A program made the position numbers and the translations under genes. Under the pieces are notes generated by a model. That model ran no database searches and was not told the origin of the DNA. It saw only the letters and a list, made by a program, of their open reading frames with translations. From contig NZ_LLXV01000053.1 in NCBI RefSeq assembly GCF_001431665.1, positions 1 through 64,000 of the forward strand: 64,000 nt of DNA, given 5' to 3'. Origin of the DNA: Stenotrophomonas beteli. Its GTDB lineage: Bacteria; Pseudomonadota; Gammaproteobacteria; Xanthomonadales; Xanthomonadaceae. Shown in pieces: positions 24,375-33,633 of this stretch (its first letter is position 1; each line of letters starts with the position of its first letter).

Positions 24375-25241
24375 TCACAACAGGCGCTCGGACACGACCC
24401 GGAACGGCACCCTTGGCAACCGGAAGGCCATCCCCTCGTGCAGCGCGACGCCCATTGCCTGCAGGCGCGGGCACTGCAGCCCACCCGCCAGGCGCAGGGG
24501 CTGCAGGGTGTCGACGGGCACCGGCAGGTCAATGCGGGTGCTGGCCCAGCGCTGGTCACAGGTGCGGGCGATGGCCTCATCCTGGCAGGTCAGGAAGCGC
24601 AGCAGGCCTCCCTGGCCACCTAAGGCGGCCGACCACCCGGCCAGGTTCCACTCTGCGGCAGCCTGCCAGTGCAGATGCAGCGCCGGCGCACTGCCCTGCC
24701 CGCTCTCGATCAACGTGTGGCCTGCGCCATCGGCGTCCAGCACATGCTCGAAGCGCGCGGACAGGTGGGGCTGCATGGCGTCGCTGAACGCGCGCGCGCC
24801 GGCGACGAAGGCCAGCTGGTCCATCACGTTGCGGTCGAACAGTACCACCGGCGTCCCGTCCGGATCATCATCACGGCGCAGGTACCAGCGCCAGTTGCTC
24901 TGCCGCGGCGACGGCATCAGCGCGCGCAGCGAGCCGGCCAGGCCGGGCCCGAAATGGCCGTGGCGATAGCTGAGGATGGTGTACGGCGTGCGGCCGGCAT
25001 GGACCACGTAGTGATGGCCCGGCGGTGGCGGCGGTGCATGGTCCAGGTCCACCCACCAGCTCACGTAGACCACGTCGCGCACGTCGCTGACCAGCGCCGG
25101 CATCGGCCAGCGCCGCGACAGTGCGCGGCGCAGCCGGGTCCATGGTGCCGCGTGCAGCAGGCGCGGCAGCACCCGCCCGAACAGGCTGTCGGACGGGTGC
25201 CGGTAGATCGCAGACAGCGCCAGGTCCTGTGGCGCGGTCAC
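24375..25241 (-). CDS. Hypothetical protein in the dap operon, GTG start
   Basis: A 288-aa soluble protein, not firmly recognised. The proposed GTG at 25241 follows the dapD stop by only 2 bp, which implies translational coupling. Visible features: a WWVDLDH segment, a PPPPPGHHYVVHAGRTPYTI stretch, LSYRHGHFGPGLAGSLRALMP and SNWRWYLRRDDDPDG, with no signal peptide or membrane span. The pattern of short beta-strand blocks faintly recalls DUF2071/YqjF-type barrels, but I would not assign it. Its place between dapD and the arsC-like gene is conserved-looking but gives no function. Confidence 0.7.
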   Translation of the reverse strand: MTAPQDLALSAIYRHPSDSLFGRVLPRLLHAAPWTRLRRALSRRWPMPALVSDVRDVVYVSWWVDLDHAPPPPPGHHYVVHAGRTPYTILSYRHGHFGPGLAGSLRALMPSPRQSNWRWYLRRDDDPDGTPVVLFDRNVMDQLAFVAGARAFSDAMQPHLSARFEHVLDADGAGHTLIESGQGSAPALHLHWQAAAEWNLAGWSAALGGQGGLLRFLTCQDEAIARTCDQRWASTRIDLPVPVDTLQPLRLAGGLQCPRLQAMGVALHEGMAFRLPRVPFRVVSERLL

Positions 25242-25243
25242 CT

Positions 25244-26305
25244 TCAGTCGGCCAGGCCGCGCAGCAGGTCGTTGACGCTGGTCTTGCCGCGGGTCCTGGC
25301 ATCGACCTGCTTGACGATCACCGCACAGTACAGTGAGTGGGTACCGTCCTTGCTTGGCAGCGAGCCGGACACCACCACGCTGTACGGCGGGATGTAGCCG
25401 TAGGTGATCTCGCCGGTGGCACGGTTGTAGATGCGGGTGCTCTGGCTGAGGAACACGCCCATGCCGATCACGCTGTGGTGGCCCACCACCACGCCTTCCA
25501 CCACTTCCGAACGCGCGCCGATGAAGCAATGGTCTTCGATGATGGTCGGGCTGGCCTGCAGCGGCTCCAGCACGCCGCCGATGCCGGCACCGCCGGACAG
25601 GTGGCAGTGCTGGCCGATCTGCGCGCAGGAGCCGACGGTGGCCCAGGTGTCGACCATGGTGCCTTCGCCGACATGCGCGCCGATGTTGGTGAAGCTCGGC
25701 ATCAGCACCACGTCCTTGCCGAAGTACGTGCCGCGGCGGGCGATCGCCCCCGGCACCACGCGCACGCCGGCGCGTCGGAACTTCGCTTCGTCATAGCCGG
25801 CAAAGCGCGATTCCACCTTGTCCCAGAACGGCGCCGGACGCGCGTCGACCACGGCCATGTCGTTGACACGGAAGTACAGCAGCACCGCCTTCTTCAGCCA
25901 CTCATTGACCTTCCAGCCGCCGTGGCCGTCCGGCTCGGCCACGCGGAATTCACCGGTTTCCAGGCCGTCGATCACCCGGTTGACCAGCGGACGGGTGGAG
26001 CCTTCCAGCTCGTGCAGGGTCAACGTCGCGCGGCGCTCGAAGGCGCTCTCGATGCCGAACTTCAGTTCTTCCACGCCCGGCACCGGCGGCTTGCGCAGCG
26101 ACTTGCGGGCGATGGTTTCGGCGCGTGCGGCTTCGGCGCTCTTGGCCGGGGCCTTCTTCGGCGCAGCCACCTTCTTCGCCGGTCCCTTCACCGCCGCGGT
26201 CTTCTTCGGCGCAGCGGCCTTCTTCGCGGCCGGCGCGGCGGCAGTTCTCTTGCCCGCTGCACTCTTGGCGGTGGCAGCAGTCTTCTTAACAGGCTTGGTG
26301 GCCAT
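25244..26305 (-). CDS. dapD: Tetrahydrodipicolinate N-succinyltransferase with Lys/Ala-rich extension
   Basis: DapD succinylates tetrahydrodipicolinate using succinyl-CoA, opening the succinylase branch to meso-DAP. The catalytic part (about residues 75-353) aligns along its length with the 274-aa E. coli enzyme: [62 protein letters not shown] and [19 protein letters not shown], with left-handed beta-helix hexapeptides. Before it lies an extension of about 75 residues, made of repeated AAKK, APKK and PAKK blocks like a histone H1 tail. No other ATG exists before the conserved part, so the extension looks genuine. It lies directly after glnD, sharing its stop region. Confidence 0.94.
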   Translation of the reverse strand: MATKPVKKTAATAKSAAGKRTAAAPAAKKAAAPKKTAAVKGPAKKVAAPKKAPAKSAEAARAETIARKSLRKPPVPGVEELKFGIESAFERRATLTLHELEGSTRPLVNRVIDGLETGEFRVAEPDGHGGWKVNEWLKKAVLLYFRVNDMAVVDARPAPFWDKVESRFAGYDEAKFRRAGVRVVPGAIARRGTYFGKDVVLMPSFTNIGAHVGEGTMVDTWATVGSCAQIGQHCHLSGGAGIGGVLEPLQASPTIIEDHCFIGARSEVVEGVVVGHHSVIGMGVFLSQSTRIYNRATGEITYGYIPPYSVVVSGSLPSKDGTHSLYCAVIVKQVDARTRGKTSVNDLLRGLAD

Positions 26306-28932
26306 CAGGCGGGGTCTCCGGCGTTTCGATCAGGGTCCAGGCAGGCCAGCATCGCGTCATGCAGCTGCTGCCGGGCAGGTTCAGTCAGGGGGAGGTCGTG
26401 TTCGTCACTGATCACGAAGGTGTCTTCGGCGCGTTCGCCGAATGTGGCAATGCGCGCGTCGTGCACGCGCAGGCCCTGGTTGCGCAGCACGAATGCCACG
26501 TCGGCGAGCAGGCCGGGACGGTCGGGCGCGACCAGGGCAAAGCGGGTCGCGCCGGGCTCATCGCGGAACTCGATGCGCGGGGCGAAACGGAAGTGGCGCA
26601 GCTGGCGTGGCACGACCCGGCGTGACGGCCGCAGGCGGGCCAGATCGCCGCCGAGGGCTTCGCGCAGGGCGGCTTCCAGATTGGCGCTGCTGCCATCGGC
26701 AAACGTGTCGGCCGGGCTCACTTCAAACGTATCGAAAATGGTGTCGGCCGGGCCATCGAGCACGCGCGCGCGGTGGATGCCGTAGCCCTTGCGGTCCAGC
26801 GTCATCACGATGGCCGCGAACAGTCCATCGCGGTCTGGCGAATGCACGAAGACTTCCAGCGCCGGATCGTCGACGCTGATCCGGCGCACCTTCACCAGGG
26901 CCTGGCCCTGCTTCACCGGTACCAGCGCGGCAGCCTGCCAGGCCAGCTGTTCCGGGCGCAGGCGGATGAAGCCTTCGTCGGGCATCACCGCGAACTGGCG
27001 GTCGATGGTGGCATCGTCGTAGCCCTGCTCGCGCACCAGTGCGCGTACGCTGTCCCGGGCCTCGGCCACGCGCTCGGCGGCCGGTACCGGATGCTCCAGT
27101 CCCTCGCGCAATGCGCGCCGCGCCGCGAAATACAGATCGGCCAGCAGCCGGTCTTTCCAGGCGTTCCACAGCTTCGGGCTGGTGCCGGCGATGTCGGCGC
27201 AGGTCAGCAGGTACAGGTAGTCCAGGCGGTCGCGGCTGCCGACCAGGGTGGCGAAACGATGGATCACCTCCGGATCGGCGATGTCCTGCTTCTGCGCGGT
27301 CACCGACATGCGCAGGTGCTGTTCGACCAGCCATGCCACCAGCTCGGTATCGGTGCCACTCAGCGCATGCGCCTGGCAGAATGCACGCGCGTCCACCGCG
27401 CCCAGCTCGGAATGGTCGCCGCCACGGCCCTTGGCGATGTCATGGAACAGCCCGGCCAGCAGCAGCAGTTCCGGCTTGCGCAGGCGCGGCCACACTTCGT
27501 GCGCGATCGAGAAGCGCTCGTCGGCACGGCTGCTGGCGAACAGGCCGATGTTGCGCAGGACCATCAGCGTGTGCTGATCCACGGTGTAGACATGGAACAG
27601 GTCGAACTGCATGCGCCCACTGACCTGGGCGAACGCGGGAATCCACTGGCCAAGCACGCCCAGCCGCGCCATGCGCGAAAGCGTATCGACCGGGCGCTGG
27701 CCACGCAGCAGGGTCATGAACTGCTCGCGCGCATCCGTGTCGGCCTGGTCGTAGGCCGGCAGCAGCGGCAGCGCTTCGGCCAGCGCGCGCGCGGTCAGCG
27801 AATGCAGGCCGCGCACCTGCGGATTGTTGGCCCAGCTGGCAAACAGCGCGAACACCTGGCCGATATCGCCGCGCGGCCAGTCGGCCTCATTGGCCGCCAG
27901 GTAGCCACGGCGCAGGGAGAAGCCCACGGTCAGCGGCTCCGGCTGCGCCTCGCCATCGAACTGCTCCTCGAAGCGCTGCAGCAGGCGGTCGCTGATCCGG
28001 CGCACCACCAATGCAGCGCGGTAGAAGCCCTGCATCATTTTTTCAACACCAAGATTCTCGGCGTCGTCTTCGAAGCCCAGGCGCGCGGCCAGGGTCTTCT
28101 GGTAGTCGAAGCGCAGGCGCTCTTCCGGGCGGCGCGCCACCAGGTGCAGGCCGAAGCGCAACCGTGCCAGCACCGCGCGCTCGCGCTTCAATGCGGCTGC
28201 TTCGTCGGCGCCCAGATGGCCCAGCCCGACCAGCGCCTCCAGATCGCGTACGCCGAACGCGCGCAGCGCCATCCAGCCCAGCGTGTTGAGGTCGCGCAGG
28301 CCACCCGGGCCGTCCTTCAGGTCCGGCTCCAGGTTGTCGGCGGTATCACCGAAACGCTGGTGCCGGTTGCGCAGTTCTTCCAGCTTGGCCAGGAAGAAGG
28401 TCCGCGCCGGCCACAGCTCGCCATCGTTGATCGCTTCGCGCAACGCTCGGCGGGCCGCGTCGTCGGCCAGGATCGGACGCGCCTCGATCAGCGCGGTGAG
28501 CACGGTCTGGTCGGCGGCGGCCTCGCGGCACTGCACGGCCGAGCGCACGGCATGGCTGACCGGCAGTCCGCAGTCCCACAGCAGCGCGAAGAGGCGTGCC
28601 AATGCGGGCTCATGAGCGAGCTGTGCCTGCGGGTCAGCGAACACCAGCAGGTCGATGTCCGACCGCGGGAACAGCTCGCCGCGCCCATAGCCGCCCACCG
28701 CGAACAGCGACAGGCCACTGCCGCCCGGCAGGCAGCGCTGCCAGGCCAGGCGGATCAGATGGTCGGCGGCACGCGCACGCAGCGCCAGCAGGCGCTCGAT
28801 GTTGTCACCCTGGTCGAAGCGGCGGTACAGGCGCGCATCGGCCTGCTGCAGCGCCTGCCGTGCGGCAGACGCCCATTCGGGATCGTCAAGCGAATCGGCC
28901 GGCGCGTCCAGCAGTGAACCCGCCGGCAGCAT
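26305..28932 (-). CDS. glnD: PII uridylyltransferase / uridylyl-removing enzyme
   Basis: GlnD senses glutamine and uridylylates or deuridylylates PII (GlnB/GlnK), setting nitrogen status. It has 875 aa, the usual length. The nucleotidyltransferase motif is [21 protein letters not shown]; the HD phosphohydrolase centre is [22 protein letters not shown]. Two C-terminal ACT domains follow ([25 protein letters not shown] and [27 protein letters not shown]). The start MLPAGSLL at 28932 lies 2 bp after the map stop. The stop overlaps the dapD start. Confidence 0.96.
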   Translation of the reverse strand: MLPAGSLLDAPADSLDDPEWASAARQALQQADARLYRRFDQGDNIERLLALRARAADHLIRLAWQRCLPGGSGLSLFAVGGYGRGELFPRSDIDLLVFADPQAQLAHEPALARLFALLWDCGLPVSHAVRSAVQCREAAADQTVLTALIEARPILADDAARRALREAINDGELWPARTFFLAKLEELRNRHQRFGDTADNLEPDLKDGPGGLRDLNTLGWMALRAFGVRDLEALVGLGHLGADEAAALKRERAVLARLRFGLHLVARRPEERLRFDYQKTLAARLGFEDDAENLGVEKMMQGFYRAALVVRRISDRLLQRFEEQFDGEAQPEPLTVGFSLRRGYLAANEADWPRGDIGQVFALFASWANNPQVRGLHSLTARALAEALPLLPAYDQADTDAREQFMTLLRGQRPVDTLSRMARLGVLGQWIPAFAQVSGRMQFDLFHVYTVDQHTLMVLRNIGLFASSRADERFSIAHEVWPRLRKPELLLLAGLFHDIAKGRGGDHSELGAVDARAFCQAHALSGTDTELVAWLVEQHLRMSVTAQKQDIADPEVIHRFATLVGSRDRLDYLYLLTCADIAGTSPKLWNAWKDRLLADLYFAARRALREGLEHPVPAAERVAEARDSVRALVREQGYDDATIDRQFAVMPDEGFIRLRPEQLAWQAAALVPVKQGQALVKVRRISVDDPALEVFVHSPDRDGLFAAIVMTLDRKGYGIHRARVLDGPADTIFDTFEVSPADTFADGSSANLEAALREALGGDLARLRPSRRVVPRQLRHFRFAPRIEFRDEPGATRFALVAPDRPGLLADVAFVLRNQGLRVHDARIATFGERAEDTFVISDEHDLPLTEPARQQLHDAMLACLDPDRNAGDPA

Positions 28933-28934
28933 GC

Positions 28935-29711
28935 TCAGCAGACCTGCGATTCGCCGGGCGACAGGGTCAGCACGTCCACGCCGGTCTCGGTGACCGCGAT
29001 CATGTGCTCCCACTGCGCCGACAGCTTGCGGTCCTTGGTCACCACGGTCCAGCCATCCGGCAGCACCTTGTTGTAGCGGGTGCCCTCGTTGATCATCGGT
29101 TCGATGGTGAAGGTCATGCCCGGCTGCAGCACCAGGCCCTGGCCCGGGCGGCCGTAATGCACCACCTGCGGCTCGTCGTGGTAGACCTTGCCGATGCCGT
29201 GGCCGCAGTACTCGCGCACCACGCTGAAACGCTCGCCTTCGGCATAGCTCTGGATGGCATGACCGATGTCGCCCAGGGTCGCCCCCGGGCGCACCGCACG
29301 GATGCCACGCCACATGGCTTCGTAGGTGGCTTCCACCAGCCGGCGCGCCATCACCGACGGCGTGCCGACGAAGTACATGCGGCTGGTATCGCCGTGCCAG
29401 CCATCCTTGATGACGGTGACGTCGATGTTGATGATGTCGCCATCCTTGAGCACCTTCCCTTCGCTGGGAATGCCGTGGCAGATGACGTTGTTGACCGAAG
29501 TGCACACGGTCTTGGGGAAGCCGCGGTAGCCGACGTTGGCCGGAATGGCGCCCTGCACGTTCACGATGTGGTCGTGGCAGATGCGGTCCAGTTCCTCGGT
29601 AGTGACACCGGGCTTGACGTGGGGGGTGACGATGTCGAGCACTTCGCTGGCCAGGCGGCCGGCGACGCGCATCATCTCGATTTCCTGCGGGGTTTTCAGA
29701 TTCACGCTCAT
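28935..29711 (-). CDS. map: Type I methionine aminopeptidase
   Basis: MetAP removes the initiator methionine from nascent proteins. It has 258 aa and starts MSVNLKTPQEIEMMRVAGRL. The five metal ligands of the pita-bread fold are visible: Asp in INIDVTVIKDG and GDTSRMYF, His in GHGIGKVYHDEP, Glu in FTIEPMI and Glu in AQWEHMIAVTE. In many bacteria map is divergent from rpsB; here a fimbrial operon lies between map and rpsB. Its -10 box is so close to the ATG that the mRNA may be leaderless. Confidence 0.97.
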   Translation of the reverse strand: MSVNLKTPQEIEMMRVAGRLASEVLDIVTPHVKPGVTTEELDRICHDHIVNVQGAIPANVGYRGFPKTVCTSVNNVICHGIPSEGKVLKDGDIINIDVTVIKDGWHGDTSRMYFVGTPSVMARRLVEATYEAMWRGIRAVRPGATLGDIGHAIQSYAEGERFSVVREYCGHGIGKVYHDEPQVVHYGRPGQGLVLQPGMTFTIEPMINEGTRYNKVLPDGWTVVTKDRKLSAQWEHMIAVTETGVDVLTLSPGESQVC

Positions 29712-29718
29712 GGCGCCC

Positions 29719-29724
29719 ATTATC
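29719..29724 (-). promoter_or_regulatory. Probable -10 box of map
   Basis: On the minus strand GATAAT ends 7 nt before the map ATG; TTCAGA lies 16 nt upstream as a weak -35. The transcription start would fall at or next to the ATG. Confidence 0.45.
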
Positions 29725-29812
29725 GCCGATCCGGCCGCAATCTGAACGAACGTCACCCAACTGGCGTTGCGGGCCGTGCACGGTTCCGGCAAGGAAAGTG
29801 AAAGCGTGATGA

Positions 29813-29949
29813 GATTCGCCCTTTCGAATCCCTATTTATCACGGATTACAGACACTTAGCCGCACAAGCTGGCGCCGACCGTCGTCAAAGCGGCCTGAAC
29901 CTGCCGCCTTCGCCTTGTTCAACGGACCTTCGGGTCAGGGAGGTTGTCC
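29813..29949 (+). promoter_or_regulatory. Leader region of the fimbrial operon
   Basis: A comparatively AT-rich stretch holds a 6-bp inverted repeat GATTCG / CGAATC at 29813-29830, followed by TATTTATCACGGATTACAG, a possible promoter. About 100 nt of untranslated leader precede a strong Shine-Dalgarno AGGGAGG ahead of the pilin ATG at 29950. Confidence 0.4.
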
Positions 29950-30480
29950 ATGCGATCCCCGCTTCGTTCCCCGCTTGCCTGGGCCCTGGGCGCGCTCCTG
30001 CTGAACGGTCCGGCGCTGGCTGCCGACACCACCACCTTCAATGTCACTCTGGTGGTCACCAAGGCCTGCACCATCACCGCCGCAGCGGCCACCAACGTTG
30101 ACTTCGGCACCGCCGCCTCGACCACCGCCACCCCCACCCTGGGCCAGGGTACGGTGACCGCGCAGTGCTCGGCACTGACGCCCTACTCGATTGCGCTGAA
30201 TGCGGGCGCCAACGCCGGCACTGCCAACGACGTCACCACCCGCCGCATGAAGAACACCAATGCGGCCGTGACCGCCAACAACTTCGTTGGCTACCAGCTC
30301 TACCAGGACGCCGCACACACCCTGGTCTGGGGCGCCACCACCGGCACCAACACCCAGGCCGGCATCGGTACCGGCCTGGCGGTGCCCTACATCGTCTACG
30401 GCCAGATCCTGAACCTGAGCACCAACAACCCGGCCACCGGCAACTACCTGGATACGGTCACCGCCACGATCACCTATTGA
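29950..30480 (+). CDS. Csu-type (spore coat U domain) major pilin
   Basis: A 176-aa secreted subunit. The signal peptide MRSPLRSPLAWALGALLLNG is cleaved near ALA-ADTTT. The mature protein is a spore coat U (SCPU) immunoglobulin-like pilin domain: an N-terminal donor strand FNVTLVVTKACTI, a Cys pair, GTVTAQCSALTPYSIALNAG, RRMKNTN, YQLYQD and the terminal strand DTVTATITY. SCPU subunits polymerise through chaperone-usher donor-strand exchange into thin Csu pili used for attachment and biofilm. It is the first gene of a six-gene operon with its own strong ribosome binding site. Confidence 0.9.
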   Translation: MRSPLRSPLAWALGALLLNGPALAADTTTFNVTLVVTKACTITAAAATNVDFGTAASTTATPTLGQGTVTAQCSALTPYSIALNAGANAGTANDVTTRRMKNTNAAVTANNFVGYQLYQDAAHTLVWGATTGTNTQAGIGTGLAVPYIVYGQILNLSTNNPATGNYLDTVTATITY

Positions 30481-31247
30481 TGGAGCACGCCCGCATGGCC
30501 GGACCCCGCCCGTGGCGCGCCACCGGCGTGGCGCTGCTCGCCCTGAGCCTGCTGCTCGCCCTGAGCCTGCTGCTCGCCACCGCCGCCGGCGCCACCAGCC
30601 TGCAGGTCGCCCCCACCAGCCTGCAGCTCGAAGCCCGCCAACGCGCAGGCGAACTGTGGCTGACCAACAGTGGCACCTCGCCGGTCAGGCTGCAGGTACG
30701 CGTATTCCGCTGGGTGCAGCAGGACGGGCAGGAACAGCTGCTGCCCACCGACGAGCTGCTGGCCACCCCGCCGATGCAGGAACTGGCCGCCGGCCAGCAA
30801 CAGCTGGTGCGGGTGTTGCGCCCGCTCAACCAGCCGCCGGAGGCCCAGCGCTACTACCGGCTGATCGTCGACGAAGTGGCCGACCTGGCGACCCGCGCCA
30901 ACGGCATGCAGTTCGTGCTGCGCTATTCGATCCCGGTGTTCGTGCAGCCCTCCGGCGGCAAGCTCGCGCCACAGCTGGCCGCGCGCCTGGTCCGGCTGGA
31001 GGACGGCCGCAACGGAGTGGAAGTGGCCAACACCGGCAACAGCTATGCGCAGATCGCCGACCTCGCGCTGGGCAGCACGCAGCGCCCGCGCATCGTGCAC
31101 CCGGGGCTGCTGGGCTACGTGCTGCCCGGGCAGGTGATGCGCTGGCCGATCGAGCGCACCGCGATCGACCGCGACAACGACCAGATCACGGCCAAGCTCA
31201 ATGGCGAATCGGAACAGACGCCCCTCTCGCCAGCACCGGCTCGCTGA
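30480..31247 (+). CDS. Fimbrial periplasmic chaperone (first)
   Basis: A 255-aa FimC/PapD-like chaperone. After a signal peptide with a repeated ALSLLL block, the mature part begins TSLQVAPTSLQLEARQRAGELWLTNSG (G1/A strand region). It carries QQLVRVLRPLNQPPEAQRYYRLIVDEV, with the conserved R-Y pair that anchors subunit C-termini. It folds and caps pilin subunits in the periplasm. The ATG overlaps the pilin stop by one base (TGATG); an alternative ATG at 30495 has GGAG at a better distance. Confidence 0.92.
   Translation: MEHARMAGPRPWRATGVALLALSLLLALSLLLATAAGATSLQVAPTSLQLEARQRAGELWLTNSGTSPVRLQVRVFRWVQQDGQEQLLPTDELLATPPMQELAAGQQQLVRVLRPLNQPPEAQRYYRLIVDEVADLATRANGMQFVLRYSIPVFVQPSGGKLAPQLAARLVRLEDGRNGVEVANTGNSYAQIADLALGSTQRPRIVHPGLLGYVLPGQVMRWPIERTAIDRDNDQITAKLNGESEQTPLSPAPAR
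30540..30575 (+). repeat. Perfect 18-bp tandem duplication in the chaperone signal peptide
   Basis: GCCCTGAGCCTGCTGCTC occurs twice head-to-tail, encoding ALSLLLALSLLL in the hydrophobic core. Loss or gain of a unit stays in frame and would change signal peptide length by six residues. Confidence 0.85.
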
Positions 31248-33633
31248 GGCGTTGATGGGCGCGCTGCTGGCTGCGCTGGCTCCTGCGGCGACCGAGGCCG
31301 CCGATGTGCCCAGCATCGCGGCCGCCGGGGCTGCAGATGCCTCGGGCGTGTCGGCCGATGCGATCCTGCCACCGCCAACACCGCTGACCGCCGGCCAGAC
31401 GCTGTACCTGGACGTGTCGCTCAACAGCACGCCGCGCGGCCTGCTGCCGTTCACCGAGAACCGCGGCCGCCTGCAGGCCAGCCCCGAGGTGCTGCGCCAG
31501 CTCGGCTTCAATGCCAGCGGTGATGCCCCGGTCTACCTGGACCAGATCAGCGGCGCGGTAGTGCGTTACGACGCGCACATGCAGACCCTGGCGCTGGACG
31601 TGCCACTGGACCAGCTGACCCTGCCAACCACCGTGCTCAGCCGCCCACAGACCCGCGCACTGGCCGGCACGGCCTCGCCGGGCCTGCTGCTCAACTACGA
31701 CGTGTATGGCAGCCGCGTGGATACGCTCGGCAATCTCAGCCTCAGCTCGGAACTGCGCCTGTTCGGCATCGGCAACGGCACCTTCGAGAACACCGCGGTC
31801 AGCCGTCGCTACCAGCAGCCGGGTGATCGTCGCTGGCGCGGCGAGAGCGTACGCCTGGACACCCGCTGGAGCCTGGACTTCCCCGACCAGGCACTGACCC
31901 TGGACGTCGGCGACTTCTACAGCGGCTTTGTCGACTGGACCCGCCCGGTGCGCCTGGGCGGCCTGCAGATCGGCCGCAACTACGGCCTGCAGCCCTATCG
32001 CGTGTTGACGCCAACGCCGAGCTTCCTCGGCCAGGCGGTGGTGCCGTCCACGGTCGAGCTGTACGTCGATGGCCTGCGCCAGTACAGCGGCCAGGTACCG
32101 GTCGGCCCGTTCCAGCTGGGCGCCCAGCCCGGTATCAGCGGAACCGGCACCGCGCAGGTGGTGGTGACCGACGCGTTCGGCCGCATGCAGACTCTGGATT
32201 TCAGCTTCTACGGCACCCAGCAATTGCTGGCCAAGGGCCTGTCGGACTGGTCGGCCGGCATTGGCCGCCTGCGCGAGGATTTCGGCCAACGCTCGTTCGC
32301 CTACGATGATCGCACCGTGGCCAGTGCCAGCTGGCGCGGCGGCGTCAGCGACGCCTTCACCGGCGAGGCGCATGCCGAAGGCGGCGGTGGCCTGGCCCAG
32401 GCCGGCCTCGGCGGCTGGTGGCTGCTCGGCGGCGCGGGAGTGTTCAATGCCGGCTACGCGCGCAGCGGCTACCACGGCCTGCAGGGCGGGCAATGGGCGC
32501 TGGGCTACAGCTGGAACAACCGTCGCTTCAACGTCAACCTGCGCAGCGTGCGCAGCCATGGCGACTATCGCGACCTGGGCGCACTGCAGGGCAACCTGCC
32601 ACCGGACATCAGCGACCAGGCCACGGTCGGCGCCGCCCTGCTGCAGCTGGGCACGCTCAGCGCCAGCTACCTGCGCCTGCGCTATCCCGACGGCGAGGAC
32701 AACCGTTACGCCAGCCTGTTCTGGTCGCGCACCTGGAGCCAGCGCTGGTCGGCCTACCTGTCGCTGAACCAGAACCTGGACAACAGCGATGATCGCAGCC
32801 TCTATCTGTCAGTCACCGCCAGCCTGGGCAACAACCGCCAGGCCAGCCTGTCCAGCCAACGCAACGGCGACAGCCAGAGCTGGGTGGCCGATGTCACCCA
32901 GCCGGTGCCCGGCGATGGCAGCGCTGGCGGCGTCGGCTGGCGCGCCCAGGTGCGCCATGGCGAGGCGGGCAGCGGCGGCCTGGCCGAAGTCGGCATCCTC
33001 AACGGGGTCGGCCGCTATTCGCTGGGCGCCTCGCGCCAGGGCGGCCTGAACCATGCCTACGCCAGCGCCAGCGGCAGCCTGGTGTGGATGGGCGGGAATG
33101 CCTTCGCGACCCGCGAGGTCTCCGACGCGTTCGCGGTGATCAGTACCAACGGCGTGGGCGGCGTGCCGGTACGGCTGGAAAACCGGCTGATCGGCGTCAC
33201 CGATGATCGCGGCCTGCTGCTGGTCAGTCCACTGCTGTCCTGGCAGCGCAACCGGGTCTCGATCGACACCCTGGACCTGCCCGAGGACATGCGCGCCGAC
33301 CGCATCGAAGACTGGGTGACCCCGCGCCAGCGCGCGGGCACCCGGGTGAGCTTCGAACTGCGCTCGCGGCCCGCGCTGAGCCTGACCCTGCACGGCATGG
33401 ACGGGCAGCCACTGGAGGTGGGCAGCGAAGTGCAACTGCCCGACGGGCGGCAGGCGCTGGTGGGCTACGACGGCCTGCTGTACCTGGAAGACGTGGCCGC
33501 TGGCAGCGTGCTGTACATCACTACCAGCCGCGGCCAATGCCGGGTGAAGGTACCCGACCTGCCCAAGGTGGTGGCGTCCGGCGCGCGGCCGAAGCCGGCA
33601 CCGCTGGCGTGCATCCCGGAGGTGGCGCCATGA
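31201..33633 (+). CDS. Fimbrial outer-membrane usher (FimD/CsuD family)
   Basis: An 810-aa outer-membrane usher that forms the pilus secretion pore. After the signal region, the N-terminal domain reads LYLDVSLNSTPRGLLPFTENRGRLQASPEVLRQLGF. The 24-strand barrel follows with a plug (GQVPVGPFQLGAQPGISGTGTAQVVVTDAFGR), and then C-terminal domains (ISTNGVGGVPVRLENRLIGVTDDRGLLLVSPL). It overlaps the chaperone gene by 47 bp from ATG 31201; the ATG at 31255 (MGALLAALAP) would avoid the overlap but shorten the N-region of the signal peptide. The stop overlaps the adhesin start (ATGA). Confidence 0.92.
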   Translation: MANRNRRPSRQHRLAEALMGALLAALAPAATEAADVPSIAAAGAADASGVSADAILPPPTPLTAGQTLYLDVSLNSTPRGLLPFTENRGRLQASPEVLRQLGFNASGDAPVYLDQISGAVVRYDAHMQTLALDVPLDQLTLPTTVLSRPQTRALAGTASPGLLLNYDVYGSRVDTLGNLSLSSELRLFGIGNGTFENTAVSRRYQQPGDRRWRGESVRLDTRWSLDFPDQALTLDVGDFYSGFVDWTRPVRLGGLQIGRNYGLQPYRVLTPTPSFLGQAVVPSTVELYVDGLRQYSGQVPVGPFQLGAQPGISGTGTAQVVVTDAFGRMQTLDFSFYGTQQLLAKGLSDWSAGIGRLREDFGQRSFAYDDRTVASASWRGGVSDAFTGEAHAEGGGGLAQAGLGGWWLLGGAGVFNAGYARSGYHGLQGGQWALGYSWNNRRFNVNLRSVRSHGDYRDLGALQGNLPPDISDQATVGAALLQLGTLSASYLRLRYPDGEDNRYASLFWSRTWSQRWSAYLSLNQNLDNSDDRSLYLSVTASLGNNRQASLSSQRNGDSQSWVADVTQPVPGDGSAGGVGWRAQVRHGEAGSGGLAEVGILNGVGRYSLGASRQGGLNHAYASASGSLVWMGGNAFATREVSDAFAVISTNGVGGVPVRLENRLIGVTDDRGLLLVSPLLSWQRNRVSIDTLDLPEDMRADRIEDWVTPRQRAGTRVSFELRSRPALSLTLHGMDGQPLEVGSEVQLPDGRQALVGYDGLLYLEDVAAGSVLYITTSRGQCRVKVPDLPKVVASGARPKPAPLACIPEVAP

